Below, one piece after another: positions 8,895 to 18,490 of a DNA stretch of 64,000 bases. The position numbers and the translations under genes are program-made. The stretch is from G965247265 sp965247265 (GTDB taxonomy: Bacteria > Pseudomonadota > Gammaproteobacteria > UBA4575). The DNA lies in contig OZ252002.1 of assembly GCA_965247265.1 (NCBI GenBank), positions 62,001 through 126,000 of the forward strand, written 5' to 3'. Below the pieces are notes generated by a model. That model ran no database searches. It was not told the DNA's origin and was given only the letters and a program-made list of their open reading frames with translations. The first letter of the stretch is position 1; the number at the start of each line of letters is the position of its first letter.

Positions 8895-11138
8895 GTGTTG
8901 AAAAAACCCCTAATCAAGCTATGCGTAGGCATATTCTGGCTTACTTGCACCTCTACGCTATTTGCAGATGAACCCTATGCCCTGTGCAAGGATGGCCCTG
9001 TTCCACAAATAGAACAACAGCCTACAGTAGTAGACACCAATACCCCTGCAGAGTTTACCGCAGATCAAGCCAGTCGCGACGAAAGCGGTATCTCAACAAT
9101 GCAAGGTTCGGTACAAATGACTCGAGGGACACAGACCGTAAGCGCTGAAATCGTAACGTACGATGAAAATAACAAAAAGATGCAAGCCAGTGGCAATGTT
9201 CGCGCCGAAGACACTCAGATTGTAATAGAGAGTCAAGAGGTCGAACTGCATTTAGATTCTGGCTATGCGAAATCAAATGAAGCGACCTATCACTATAAAC
9301 CTTTGCATGCACGAGGTAGTGCCGAAAGTATTGAACGTGAATCTGAAAAATTTGTGCGCCTGGAAAATACAACGTACACCACATGCGAAGAAGACGATCG
9401 CTCATGGGAATTGTCAGCAGATGAAATTGAACTCGATAAAGCAGCAGGAGAAGGTACTGGCAAAGACGTTATGGTTAAGTTTAAAAACGTACCCATTTTC
9501 TATACACCATGGATACGTTTCCCTATTGATGACCGACGCAAAACGGGGTTTTTAGTTCCTACCGTTGGCAATTCTAATGATTCTGGTTTTGAACTTGAAA
9601 CGCCTTTTTATTGGAACATGGCACCTAATCGTGACGCTATTTTTGCGCCAAGACTACTTACAGACCGCGGTGTACAACTACAATCTAATTTTCGCTATTT
9701 ATATGAAAAAAGTTTTGGCCAACTAGACCTTGAGTATCTAGATGACAGTGAGTTTGATGACGACCGCTATTTATCCTCATTTCAACATAAGGGATTTTAT
9801 ATACCTAATCTAGAATTAGATCTTCTATATAATAAAGTCTCGGATGATAATTATTTTGAAGATCTTGGTGAAGACATAGGTCTTACCAGTACTGTATTTT
9901 TAGAACGTCATGGCGATTTGCGTTACCACACCGAACATTGGAATTTTTTATCACGCGCGCAGTCTTTTCAAACAGTGGATGAATCGTTAACGCGAGATGA
10001 CGAACCTTACGAAAGACTGCCGCAGCTCTTAGCTAACGGAAATTATTTTGGCTTACCGGGCGGATTTGATCTTGAATCAACCAATGAATGGACAAGCTTT
10101 GATCATGATTCCAAAATTGATGGAGACCGTTTACATTTTGGGCTTGAACTCGAGCGACCTTTTGAAAGCACGAGTTATTTTATTAGGCCGGGTGCACGCA
10201 TTAGGTACACAGAATATGACTTGAATCGCAATGACAATATTGATGATGCTCCATCAACAACCGTGCCAAGCGCATTTGTAGATGCGGGTTTAATTTTTGA
10301 GAGAACCATGAATAGGTCCTCTCATATACAAACATTGGAACCACGCCTATTTTACCTAAATACACCGTTTGAAAACCAAGACGACATTCCTATTTTTGAC
10401 ACAGAAGAATATGAATTTGATTTTAATCAGTTATTTCGCAGTGAACGTTTCAGTGGCAATGATAGAGAAGGAGATGCAGATCAATTAAGCACAGCATTAA
10501 CCACGCGTGTTATTGACATAGAAAAAGGCAAAGAAAAGTTTCGTGCAAGTATTGGCCACATATTTTATTTTAAAGATCGAAAAGTTACGCTTCCTGGAGA
10601 ACTGATTGAAGATGAGGACTCATCCGAAATTGCTGCAGAACTTAAAATTGCTCTAAACGATAACTGGAATGCTTATGCTTCAACATTATACGACCCGCAT
10701 GATGATCATACAGAAAGAAATTCTCTTCGCTTTCAATACCATTCAGATGATAATTTTATTTTGAACACGTCATATCGATACCGCCGCAGGGATATCGAGC
10801 CCATTGACCCATTAACGAATCAGCGCAGCAACTTAGAACAGTCTGATATTTCAATGGTCCTACCTATTAATAAGAATTGGCGTGCAGTGGGCCGCTGGAA
10901 TTACGATATTGAAGAAAGTCGCGATTTAGATACACTTGCGGCCATTGAATATGATACATGTTGTTGGAAATTTCGCATTGCAGCAAGGCGTTATAACAAA
11001 AACGCAGATGAAGACTATAACAATTGTATACAGATACAGCTTGTTCTCAAGGGCTTAGGCCAGATTGGTTCTAATCTTGGAGAATTACTTGAACAAGGTG
11101 TGCGTGGATACGACGATCGAGATGATAAATATTTTTAA
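8895..11138 (+). CDS. lptD: LPS-assembly outer-membrane protein LptD
   Basis: 747 residues from a GTG start. Signal peptide (LCVGIFWLTCTSTLFA), then the OstA/LptA-like jellyroll (residues about 50-180, with QGSVQMTRGTQTVSAEIVTY) and the C-terminal beta-barrel. The redox-sensitive cysteines expected of LptD are present: one after the signal peptide (YALCKDG), one near residue 165 (TYTTCEEDD), and a CC pair late (YDTCCWKFRIAARRYN) plus another Cys (YNNCIQIQL). Inserts LPS into the outer leaflet with the lipoprotein LptE, which is not in this window. First gene of lptD-surA-pdxA-rsmA-apaGH; its 3' end is 13 bases before surA. Confidence 0.97.
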   Translation: MLKKPLIKLCVGIFWLTCTSTLFADEPYALCKDGPVPQIEQQPTVVDTNTPAEFTADQASRDESGISTMQGSVQMTRGTQTVSAEIVTYDENNKKMQASGNVRAEDTQIVIESQEVELHLDSGYAKSNEATYHYKPLHARGSAESIERESEKFVRLENTTYTTCEEDDRSWELSADEIELDKAAGEGTGKDVMVKFKNVPIFYTPWIRFPIDDRRKTGFLVPTVGNSNDSGFELETPFYWNMAPNRDAIFAPRLLTDRGVQLQSNFRYLYEKSFGQLDLEYLDDSEFDDDRYLSSFQHKGFYIPNLELDLLYNKVSDDNYFEDLGEDIGLTSTVFLERHGDLRYHTEHWNFLSRAQSFQTVDESLTRDDEPYERLPQLLANGNYFGLPGGFDLESTNEWTSFDHDSKIDGDRLHFGLELERPFESTSYFIRPGARIRYTEYDLNRNDNIDDAPSTTVPSAFVDAGLIFERTMNRSSHIQTLEPRLFYLNTPFENQDDIPIFDTEEYEFDFNQLFRSERFSGNDREGDADQLSTALTTRVIDIEKGKEKFRASIGHIFYFKDRKVTLPGELIEDEDSSEIAAELKIALNDNWNAYASTLYDPHDDHTERNSLRFQYHSDDNFILNTSYRYRRRDIEPIDPLTNQRSNLEQSDISMVLPINKNWRAVGRWNYDIEESRDLDTLAAIEYDTCCWKFRIAARRYNKNADEDYNNCIQIQLVLKGLGQIGSNLGELLEQGVRGYDDRDDKYF

Positions 11139-11151
11139 ACTAAACTTAGCA

Positions 11152-12453
11152 ATGAAACCAATCACCAATATCAACTTGAAATGCTACATGCTTATACTGT
11201 TCCTTCTTTCCGGGAATGCCGGTGCAATTCTTATAGATCGTATAGTAGCTGTAGTTGAAGAAGATGTAGTTATGGAGAGTGAATTACAGAATCGAGTAAA
11301 TGCTTTGGTCAAGCAGTTTGAACAGAATTCTAATGCACTACCTCCACGAGAAACATTAATCGATCAGGTATTACAACGATTAATTATTGAACGTTTACAG
11401 CTTCAGCTTGCAGAGCGTCGAGGAATTCAAATTGACGAACTAAGTCTTGATCAGGCTATGCGTAATTTAGCCAGTCGAAATAATTTAACATTGGAACAAT
11501 TTCGTCAAGCGCTTATTGAAGAGGGTATCAATTATGTCTCTTTTAGGGAACAAGTACGTTCAGACATGGTTATAGATCAACTTCGTAAACGTGATGTTGA
11601 TCAACAAGTTCAAGTTACAGACGCTGAAGTTGATGAATTGGTAACAAAATCAGATGAAGAATTACTCAAAAAAGAATATGAATTTCATGTTGCACATGTT
11701 TTGATTGCCGTCCCAGAAAATCCAAAACCTGAACAAATTGAACGATCTAAACAGCGTGCTGCTTTAGTCTATGAACGAGCCGCCAGCGGAGACAACTTTG
11801 CGCAACTTGCAATTGCTGCATCTGATGCACAAAACGCATTGCAAGGTGGTGATTTAGGTTGGCGCAATAGCGCCCAACTGCCGCCTGTCTTTTTACAGCA
11901 AGCGGGCGCAATGACGCCAGGTGATGTTAGCAGGATTGCTCAAACCCCTTCGGGATATCATATATTTAAACTTTTAGATCGACGCGAAATTACAAACACT
12001 ATGGTCACACAAGTGCTTTGCCGACATATACTTATTCGTACTAATGCCTTGCTTGATGATGTAACCGCTGAGAGAAAACTTACAGAATTAAAGTCTAGAA
12101 TTTCAAATGGAGTTGATTTTGCAGAACTTGCACAAGCAAACTCGGAGGATCCCGGAAGTGCAGTTAATGGCGGTATGTTGGATTGGGCAGAATCTTCACA
12201 GTATGCGCCAAAATTTAAAGAAGCTCTTGATAATTTAAGCATAAATCAGATTAGCGACCCTTTTAAATCTCAATATGGTTGGCATGTTGTACAGCTATTA
12301 GACACACGTGAGCATGATAGTACTGAAGATGCAATGCGCGCAGAAGCGAGGGAGCAGATCAGGCTGCGTAAAATTGAAGAAGAAACAGAATTATGGTTGA
12401 GAGAACTTCGTGACACGAGCTATATAGAAATTCGCCTACATGAGTCCAACTAA
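11152..12453 (+). CDS. surA: Periplasmic chaperone / peptidyl-prolyl isomerase SurA
   Basis: 433 residues, close to the 428 of Escherichia. The ATG at 11152 is preferred over an upstream in-frame start that would overlap lptD by 74 bases, because it opens a signal peptide (CYMLILFLLSGNAGA). An N-terminal SurA chaperone domain (IDRIVAVVEEDVVMESEL) is followed by two parvulin domains (near HVAHVLIAVPENPKPEQ and LCRHILIRTNALLDDV). Escorts barrel proteins, LptD among them, to the outer membrane, which explains its place directly behind lptD. Confidence 0.96.
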   Translation: MKPITNINLKCYMLILFLLSGNAGAILIDRIVAVVEEDVVMESELQNRVNALVKQFEQNSNALPPRETLIDQVLQRLIIERLQLQLAERRGIQIDELSLDQAMRNLASRNNLTLEQFRQALIEEGINYVSFREQVRSDMVIDQLRKRDVDQQVQVTDAEVDELVTKSDEELLKKEYEFHVAHVLIAVPENPKPEQIERSKQRAALVYERAASGDNFAQLAIAASDAQNALQGGDLGWRNSAQLPPVFLQQAGAMTPGDVSRIAQTPSGYHIFKLLDRREITNTMVTQVLCRHILIRTNALLDDVTAERKLTELKSRISNGVDFAELAQANSEDPGSAVNGGMLDWAESSQYAPKFKEALDNLSINQISDPFKSQYGWHVVQLLDTREHDSTEDAMRAEAREQIRLRKIEEETELWLRELRDTSYIEIRLHESN

Positions 12454-12518
12454 AAAATTAATACTAGTAAAATTATCTTTTTTTAAATTTGTCACGTCTA
12501 AACGTATAAATCCTGTTT

Positions 12519-13538
12519 ATGCAACCAAATATCCGAATTGCTATCACACCTGGCGAGCCTGCGGGTATAGGTCCAGAATTAATTCTTAAGCTGGCCCAAA
12601 AGGAATTGCCATTCGAAATTGTGGCCATTGCAAATTTCAACCTTCTACAGCAAGTTTCAGAAAATCTAAATTTGAAAATTGATCTGAATTATTTTGACCC
12701 GAACATCGGTTCATATAAACACTCACCCGGCCAATTAAGTATTGTAGATATTCCAATTTCAACTCAAGTAACGCCAGGTAATCTAGATACTAAGAATTCT
12801 AAGTATGTGATCAATGCATTAGATACGGCAATTGATCTCGTTAAAAACAATACTATGCAAGCCATAACAACAGGCCCTGTACAAAAAAGCATAATTAATG
12901 CAGCTGGCATCCCTTTTACTGGTCACACGGAATATATAGCTGATAAAACAAGTGGCTATCCTGTTATGTTGCTTACCAATGAATTGGTAACTGATAATAC
13001 AAATGGTGTATTGAGAGTTGCCTTAGCAACAACACATTTAGCAATTGCGGAAGTTGCCACTAACGTTACTGCAAATCTTCTTGAACACGTTATCAATGTA
13101 TTACACCGAGGCTTGATACAGCGCTTTAATATCGAACATCCACGCATTTGTGTGTGCGGACTGAATCCGCATGCCGGCGAAGATGGGCATCTTGGCAAAG
13201 AAGAAATAGAAATTATTAAACCGTTGCTAGATAGACTTCGCCAAGAAGGAATGAGTTTAGACGGCCCAATACCTGCTGATACTGCATTCACAAAAAATAA
13301 TCTTGTCGGCAAAGATGCTATTCTCGCAATGTATCATGATCAAGGACTGCCAGTTATTAAACATAGTAATTTTGGAGAAATTGTAAATGTAACATTAGGC
13401 CTGCCAATTATTCGAACTTCAGTTGATCATGGCACTGCTCTTGGTATTGCTGGTAAAGGAATTGCTGATGAAAAAAGCCTATATACTGCGACATATTTAG
13501 CAGCTAAGCTGGCAACACCACCTATTAACGCACAGTAA
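12519..13538 (+). CDS. pdxA: 4-hydroxythreonine-4-phosphate dehydrogenase PdxA
   Basis: 339 residues, normal length. Oxidises 4-phosphohydroxy-L-threonine in the DXP-dependent pyridoxal phosphate pathway. Visible family motifs: ITPGEPAGIGPELI at the N terminus, the substrate loop TGPVQKSIINAAGIPFTGHT, metal ligands within GLNPHAGEDGHLG, ADTAF and AMYHDQGLPVIKH. Third gene of the lptD cluster, 65 bases after surA; this interval is T-rich at 12477-12490 and could hold a promoter. Confidence 0.97.
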   Translation: MQPNIRIAITPGEPAGIGPELILKLAQKELPFEIVAIANFNLLQQVSENLNLKIDLNYFDPNIGSYKHSPGQLSIVDIPISTQVTPGNLDTKNSKYVINALDTAIDLVKNNTMQAITTGPVQKSIINAAGIPFTGHTEYIADKTSGYPVMLLTNELVTDNTNGVLRVALATTHLAIAEVATNVTANLLEHVINVLHRGLIQRFNIEHPRICVCGLNPHAGEDGHLGKEEIEIIKPLLDRLRQEGMSLDGPIPADTAFTKNNLVGKDAILAMYHDQGLPVIKHSNFGEIVNVTLGLPIIRTSVDHGTALGIAGKGIADEKSLYTATYLAAKLATPPINAQ

Positions 13539-13563
13539 AAACAATAAATTATTAGGAGTTAAT

Positions 13564-13941
13564 ATGCCAAAACTCACACCTCCTTCGATACAAGCTTGGG
13601 AAAATCGTCAAGATCGAATGGTTTTCACGACATGTGACCAAGATAATATGCCAAATTCTATTTGGGTAATTTGTGCAAAACTTATTGACGAAGAAAAATT
13701 TGTTATCGCTAACAATACGTTTCATAAGACACTTAATAATATTAGCCTTGGCAGCAAAGGCACTTTATTGTATATCGCTCCAGAACGAGAAGCCTATCAA
13801 GTTAAAGGCTCTCTTGAATACCACACTGATGGCGCAATATATGAAGACATGAAAAAGTGGCTAGATCCAAAATTTCCAGGAAAAGGCACTTTGGTTTTAA
13901 ATATTGAAGAAGTATATTACGGAGCTGAACAAGTCGTTTAA
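13564..13941 (+). CDS. Pyridoxamine 5'-phosphate oxidase-like FMN-binding protein
   Basis: 125 residues with a TTAGGAG-type ribosome site (about 13552-13558). The fold is the split-barrel PNPOx-like domain: an N-terminal helix and strand (WENRQDRMVFTTCDQDNMPN), a central NTFHKTLNN segment where flavin phosphate contacts usually lie, and a C-terminal strand (GTLVLNIEEVYYGAEQ). It is too short to be PdxH itself. Sits 25 bases behind pdxA in a place where Escherichia has rsmA, so a link to B6 or flavin chemistry is tempting but unproven. Confidence 0.8.
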   Translation: MPKLTPPSIQAWENRQDRMVFTTCDQDNMPNSIWVICAKLIDEEKFVIANNTFHKTLNNISLGSKGTLLYIAPEREAYQVKGSLEYHTDGAIYEDMKKWLDPKFPGKGTLVLNIEEVYYGAEQVV

Positions 13942-13954
13942 CTAATTTTTTACC

Positions 13955-14449
13955 ATGAAATACAAAACATACATTAATCTAGCACTATTCTTATCCATTT
14001 TTTGTACTTTTTTATCTCATGCAGCAGGTTTAGAAGATCGCACGATTACGATACGAAGCAGTGAAATATTTGATCTGTTAAATGAAAACAATATCAAATT
14101 TAAATTTAATCCATTAACAGAAGATGCGCGCATTTTAGATATAACAAAAGACGCATCTGCATTAGGTGTTACATATCTTGGACAAATCCAACTTAAGGAA
14201 AATGTCACTGCTCTTTCTGCGTTACGGTCAATTGCAGATCAAATTGCTGAAAGCTTAGATTTAAGATTTGGTGTGATTGCAGATTCAAATACGTCAGAAT
14301 CTCTCAAAACAAATGAATTATTACTGCTATATCACCCACATATAACGCTCACACTTGCATTGATACAACCAAGCGAAGACGCACCCTATGAGGTAATTTG
14401 CACGTATACATTAAAAGAAATTCCAGAAGAAGAAACTGCTGCAAAATAA
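13955..14449 (+). CDS. Exported protein of unknown function
   Basis: 164 residues. An N-terminal signal peptide (INLALFLSIFCTFLSHAAG) is followed by a soluble domain with alternating strands and helices and no Cys in its first 100 residues. It is 13 bases after the FMN-binding protein and 4 bases before rsmA, so it is part of the same operon. I do not recognise the domain. The segment SALRSIADQIAESLDLRFG resembles the short helix of secretin-like or STN-type domains, but this is only an impression. Confidence 0.7.
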   Translation: MKYKTYINLALFLSIFCTFLSHAAGLEDRTITIRSSEIFDLLNENNIKFKFNPLTEDARILDITKDASALGVTYLGQIQLKENVTALSALRSIADQIAESLDLRFGVIADSNTSESLKTNELLLLYHPHITLTLALIQPSEDAPYEVICTYTLKEIPEEETAAK

Positions 14450-14453
14450 ATTA

Positions 14454-15272
14454 ATGCAAAGAGCGCAGCCAATACCTAAAACTCTTCGCAAACGATTTGG
14501 ACAACACTTTTTAACGGATAAGGAATCGATAAGCGCAATTGTTCAAATAATAAATCCTTCAAAGGGGCAATTTTTTTGCGAAATTGGTCCTGGCTTAGGC
14601 GCACTCACCCTTCCAGTACTTAAAATAGTAAGCACCCTGCATGCAATTGAAATAGATCGCGACCTCATCAAAGAACTGAAGGATAAATGTAATAATATTG
14701 GCACACTAAACCTCCACGCTGTTGATGTTTTAAAATTTGATTTCAATAGCATTGCCGACGCTCATCAACCGATGCGATTAATAGGAAACTTGCCTTATAA
14801 TATCTCCACACCTTTACTATTTCATCTATTAACTTTTTCGAGCATTGTTATTGATTTGCATTTTATGTTGCAAAAAGAAGTTGTTGATCGGATTGTTGCT
14901 AATCCGGGCAGCTCTGAATACAGCCGACTTTCAGTAATGGTACAGAGCCACTATGATGCAGAAAGTTTGCTAGATATTTCGCCAACGATGTTTTCACCAC
15001 CCCCAAAAGTAAACTCCAGCTTCATGCGTCTCATCCCCAATGAAACATATAATAATAAAATTAAAGACCGAGCATTATTTAATAAAATAGTTGAGATTGC
15101 GTTTAATCAAAGAAGAAAAACTATAAAAAATAGTCTCTCTTCAATTGCGTCAAAACAACAATTAGAAAATGCTTCGATAGATCCCACACGACGACCGCAA
15201 GATATATCTATATCGCAATATATTAATCTTAGTAACCAATTAGCAGATTTAAAATTAAATACAACTTATTGA
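14454..15272 (+). CDS. rsmA: 16S rRNA dimethyladenosine transferase RsmA (KsgA)
   Basis: 272 residues. Dimethylates the two adjacent adenosines of the 3'-terminal 16S rRNA hairpin using S-adenosylmethionine. Motifs: KRFGQHFLTD at residue 12, the SAM-binding EIGPGLGALTLPVL near residue 43, acidic motif EIDRDLI, and the catalytic LIGNLPYNISTPLLFHL near residue 110. The C-terminal helical domain is complete. Gap to the upstream gene is 4 bases. Confidence 0.97.
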   Translation: MQRAQPIPKTLRKRFGQHFLTDKESISAIVQIINPSKGQFFCEIGPGLGALTLPVLKIVSTLHAIEIDRDLIKELKDKCNNIGTLNLHAVDVLKFDFNSIADAHQPMRLIGNLPYNISTPLLFHLLTFSSIVIDLHFMLQKEVVDRIVANPGSSEYSRLSVMVQSHYDAESLLDISPTMFSPPPKVNSSFMRLIPNETYNNKIKDRALFNKIVEIAFNQRRKTIKNSLSSIASKQQLENASIDPTRRPQDISISQYINLSNQLADLKLNTTY

Positions 15273-15397
15273 ATCTAATAGCTCTACGAATGTCCAAGCT
15301 CAATATAATCACAAAACGAGTGGTTAAAATTTGAGCAACTAGGTAGTATTAGCTACATCTGAGTTTTTTTAATGAATTTAACGGTATACTACATAGT

Positions 15398-15781
15398 ATG
15401 GGAGAAACAGACGCTCATATAATCGATGTTAGTGTTGATAGCGCATATATCGAAGCTCAGTCAGATGAAGGACTAAGCCGATATGTATTTGCATACACGG
15501 TAACAATTCATAACGCAGGACTCATCCCCGCAAAACTGGTAACGCGCCACTGGATCATTACTGATTCCAATGGCAAAACACAAGAAGTGAAAGGCGAAGG
15601 CGTAGTGGGAGAGCAACCGTATTTACGCCCCGGCGAAGCGTTTCAATACACAAGTGGAACCATGCTTGAAACACCAGTTGGCACTATGCAAGGAAGCTAC
15701 CAAATGGTTGCTGATGACGGCACCGAGTTTGACGCAGAAATTAATGCATTTACGTTAGCTGCGCCACGCATTTTACATTAA
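15398..15781 (+). CDS. apaG: ApaG domain protein
   Basis: 127 residues, the standard size of ApaG, a fibronectin-III-like beta-sandwich. Diagnostic segments are VTIHNAGLIPAKLVTRHWII, GEGVVGEQPYLRPGEAFQYT and GTMQGSYQMV. Biochemical role unsettled in the family; it is nearly always located between rsmA and apaH, as here. It is 125 bases after rsmA, and the gap holds an AT-rich stretch that may contain its own promoter. Confidence 0.96.
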   Translation: MGETDAHIIDVSVDSAYIEAQSDEGLSRYVFAYTVTIHNAGLIPAKLVTRHWIITDSNGKTQEVKGEGVVGEQPYLRPGEAFQYTSGTMLETPVGTMQGSYQMVADDGTEFDAEINAFTLAAPRILH

Positions 15782-15889
15782 TCACTTTATTCACCTAACA
15801 TCTGCTAGAGATATTTTACTAGCAGCGTAATGGTATGTGTTCTGATACATGTATATAAATAGTTTTTAATTAAAAATATAATTCAAAAT

Positions 15890-16729
15890 ATGGCTATTTA
15901 CGTAATTGGAGATGTGCAAGGTTGTTTTGATGAACTAACCGCACTCATTGATAAAATTTCCTTTAACCCAAAAAAAGATAAATTATGGTTTGTTGGTGAT
16001 TTGGTTAATCGTGGTCCTAAGTCACTTGAAACATTGCGCTGGGTGAAGTCACTAGGCAATAAAGCTATTACTACTCTAGGAAATCACGATCTCCACTTGC
16101 TTGCAAGCTATGCAGGCATCAGAGAAGTTAACAAGACTAGCAGTCTGTACCATGCTATTCAGGCTCAGGACATTAAAGAACTTGTTGATTGGGTAAGGCA
16201 ACAACCACTCATGCACTATGACTCTACTTTAAACATAGCCATGGTACACGGCGGTATACTCCCTTGTTGGACTATTAAAAAAGCGCTTTCATATGCTAGC
16301 GAAGTAGAATCCGTTTTGCGATCGAATAATTTTCAAGAATTTCTTAAAAATATGTATGGAGATGTACCAAACAACTGGGAAAAAAATTTAAAAAGTTGGG
16401 ATCGGTTGCGTGTCATTACCAATTCATTTACCAGGTTGCGTTATTGCAATGCAGATGGTGCCTTAGATTTAAATGAAAAAGGTTCACCTGGTACCCAATC
16501 ATCAGGGTTAATCCCCTGGTTCGAAATGACCCCCCGTAACAATGATGATACAAAAATAGTGTTCGGACATTGGTCAACACTGGGCCAATATGAAGGCAAT
16601 AATGTTATTGCAACCGATACTGGCTGTGTCTGGGGTGGCTGCTTAACTGCAGTTAGAATAGACGATGAAAGTTACGTCAAATTTACAACTGATTGCGAAG
16701 CTAAGCACCCTATTTCAGAAAATAAATAG
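15890..16729 (+). CDS. apaH: Symmetrical diadenosine tetraphosphatase ApaH
   Basis: 279 residues. Hydrolyses Ap4A to two ADP. Phosphoesterase metal-site motifs are all present: GDVQGCFDEL (residue 7), GDLVNRGPKSLETL (about 38), LGNHDLHLLA (about 63) and the later MVHGGILPCW and FGHWSTLGQY. Last gene of the lptD cluster. The 108-base gap after apaG is AT-rich. Confidence 0.96.
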   Translation: MAIYVIGDVQGCFDELTALIDKISFNPKKDKLWFVGDLVNRGPKSLETLRWVKSLGNKAITTLGNHDLHLLASYAGIREVNKTSSLYHAIQAQDIKELVDWVRQQPLMHYDSTLNIAMVHGGILPCWTIKKALSYASEVESVLRSNNFQEFLKNMYGDVPNNWEKNLKSWDRLRVITNSFTRLRYCNADGALDLNEKGSPGTQSSGLIPWFEMTPRNNDDTKIVFGHWSTLGQYEGNNVIATDTGCVWGGCLTAVRIDDESYVKFTTDCEAKHPISENK

Positions 16730-16765
16730 TGCGAATTTAATATTAAAAGTTAACTGTCATTTGAT

Positions 16766-17107
16766 ATGCAAAACACACAATCTCTAATTTTATTGTTGGT
16801 CTTATATAGCTCATCTTTACTTGTCTTCAGCAGCGAAGATCTTTTAATTTGTGCAAAATTTAGAGAAAATTATAGATGGTCAAAGCGATACGAATTAAAT
16901 GCGCTCATTACCAAAGGCAATGAGCTGAACAGAAGCTACAAAACACATGACTTTCGTGGTCATTCAACATATGCCATTATTTATCTAGATAATGATGAAC
17001 CTAAAATTATTGAATTAAGCTCGTCATACCTATTAGGCGATGGCACAACTGGAGAAGATCAGCACGGCAAACGTTGGAAAATTTCCAAATCAACAATTTG
17101 CTTCTGA
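16766..17107 (+). CDS. Small exported protein, unknown function
   Basis: 113 residues. Hydrophobic N terminus (LILLLVLYSSSLLVFSSE) looks like a signal peptide. The mature part has two Cys (LLICAKF near the start, final STICF), which could form a disulfide, and aromatic/basic content suited to a small beta-rich domain. It follows apaH by 36 bases in the same direction. No family recognised. Confidence 0.6.
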   Translation: MQNTQSLILLLVLYSSSLLVFSSEDLLICAKFRENYRWSKRYELNALITKGNELNRSYKTHDFRGHSTYAIIYLDNDEPKIIELSSSYLLGDGTTGEDQHGKRWKISKSTICF

Positions 17108-17295
17108 ATGAATGCTTTGTAGCTGAAGCAATTGCTCAAATCATATTTCACATCAACTCATAAATAAATTCGATAATTATTATTCCCGGATCACGCGCTA
17201 GTCTGTTTCATTAATGATCAGCACTGTCTAAACTACACATAAAACATGTATGTACAAAAAAATTTACGAAGAGCACTTTGTTAAAGGATTGCGCA

Positions 17296-18474
17296 ATGGA
17301 AAAAACTACTGATTTTAATTTAGCTACTAATTGTATACATGCAGGTGATGCACTAGACGAACGTGGTGGAATATTCACGCCTCTTTACAATCACTCTACG
17401 TTTGGATTCCACAACACGCAAGGTCTACTTGATGTGGTAGAAGGGCGAGAACAAGGTAGCCTGTACACACGATATGGATTGAACCCAACAATTCAGTCTC
17501 TTGAGAAAAAACTTGCCTCAATAGAGGAAGGTGAAGCAGCTTGGGTATTTAGCTTTGGCATGGCAGCCGAATCAGCTACGTTTTTAGCGCATTGCAAGTC
17601 TGGTGACCATATTGTATGCATTGGTGACGTATACGGCGGAACGTACGAATTACTTGATGTCAATTTACCCAACCTTGGCATTGAGACTACATTTATATTG
17701 GGTAATGAAATTCACATGCTTAGTGATGCTATAAATAAAAATACGCGTATTGTTTTTTTTGAATCACCGACAAATCCAAACATGGAAGTATTTGATATTG
17801 CAGAAATTGCTGCGGTAGCAAAGAAAAATGGTGCACTCACAATTGTAGACAGTACATTTGCTACCCCAGTCAATCAAAGGCCCTTAACATTGAGTGCAGA
17901 TCTTGTGATTCACAGTGCTACAAAATATTTGGGTGGCCACAGTGATCTAACTGGCGGTGTAGTTATCGGGTCATCAGAGTTGTTAACTCCAATTTGGACT
18001 TGGCGTAAAAATCTTGGCCAAATAATGGCACCAGACATTGCACATCTATTAGCACGAAGTTTACGTACATTAGTAGTAAGAGTGCATGCACACAATTCAT
18101 CTGCACAAATACTTGCAGAACGTCTAGTTGTGCACCCTAAAATTAAAAAAGTAAATTACCCTGGTTTATCTGATTTTATTGGAAATGATGTTGCTAGAAA
18201 ACAAATGCAAGGATTTGGCGGTATGATTAGTTTTGTGATCGATGGTAACGCACAAGAAACTGCAGCCGTCGTTGATCGTTTAAAACTTTTTTCAATTGCG
18301 CCTAGTCTAGGTGGTGTGGAAAGCCTAGTAACTCAGCCTATAACAACTACTCATTACAATCTAACGCCAGAAGAACGCGCTAATCGAGGTATTGTCGATG
18401 GCATGGTACGGATTTCAGTTGGATTAGAAGATCTCGAAGACTTGTGGGCAGATCTGGAACATGCATTAAATTAG
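17296..18474 (+). CDS. Cys/Met-metabolism PLP enzyme (cystathionine gamma-synthase / gamma-lyase type)
   Basis: 392 residues from the ATG at 17296, which has AAAGGA 6 bases upstream; a TTG 18 bases earlier is less likely. Fold-type I PLP protein: TRYGLNPTIQSLEKKLASIE (substrate loop), the cofactor-stacking Tyr in GDVYGGTYEL, the DSTFATP aspartate and the Schiff-base lysine in HSATKYLGGHSDLTGG (about K210). The C-terminal GGVESLVTQP is typical of MetB/MetC/CysK2-like trans-sulfuration enzymes. Which reaction is catalysed (cystathionine gamma-synthase, gamma-lyase, or O-acetyl/succinyl-homoserine sulfhydrylase) cannot be decided; no methionine genes are adjacent. Confidence 0.92.
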   Translation: MEKTTDFNLATNCIHAGDALDERGGIFTPLYNHSTFGFHNTQGLLDVVEGREQGSLYTRYGLNPTIQSLEKKLASIEEGEAAWVFSFGMAAESATFLAHCKSGDHIVCIGDVYGGTYELLDVNLPNLGIETTFILGNEIHMLSDAINKNTRIVFFESPTNPNMEVFDIAEIAAVAKKNGALTIVDSTFATPVNQRPLTLSADLVIHSATKYLGGHSDLTGGVVIGSSELLTPIWTWRKNLGQIMAPDIAHLLARSLRTLVVRVHAHNSSAQILAERLVVHPKIKKVNYPGLSDFIGNDVARKQMQGFGGMISFVIDGNAQETAAVVDRLKLFSIAPSLGGVESLVTQPITTTHYNLTPEERANRGIVDGMVRISVGLEDLEDLWADLEHALN

Positions 18475-18490
18475 ATGATGCGCCTAATAT

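Noticed and set aside
11065..11151. Earlier start for surA
   Set aside because: It overlaps lptD by 74 bases and would hide the signal peptide; ATG 11152 fits the family length.
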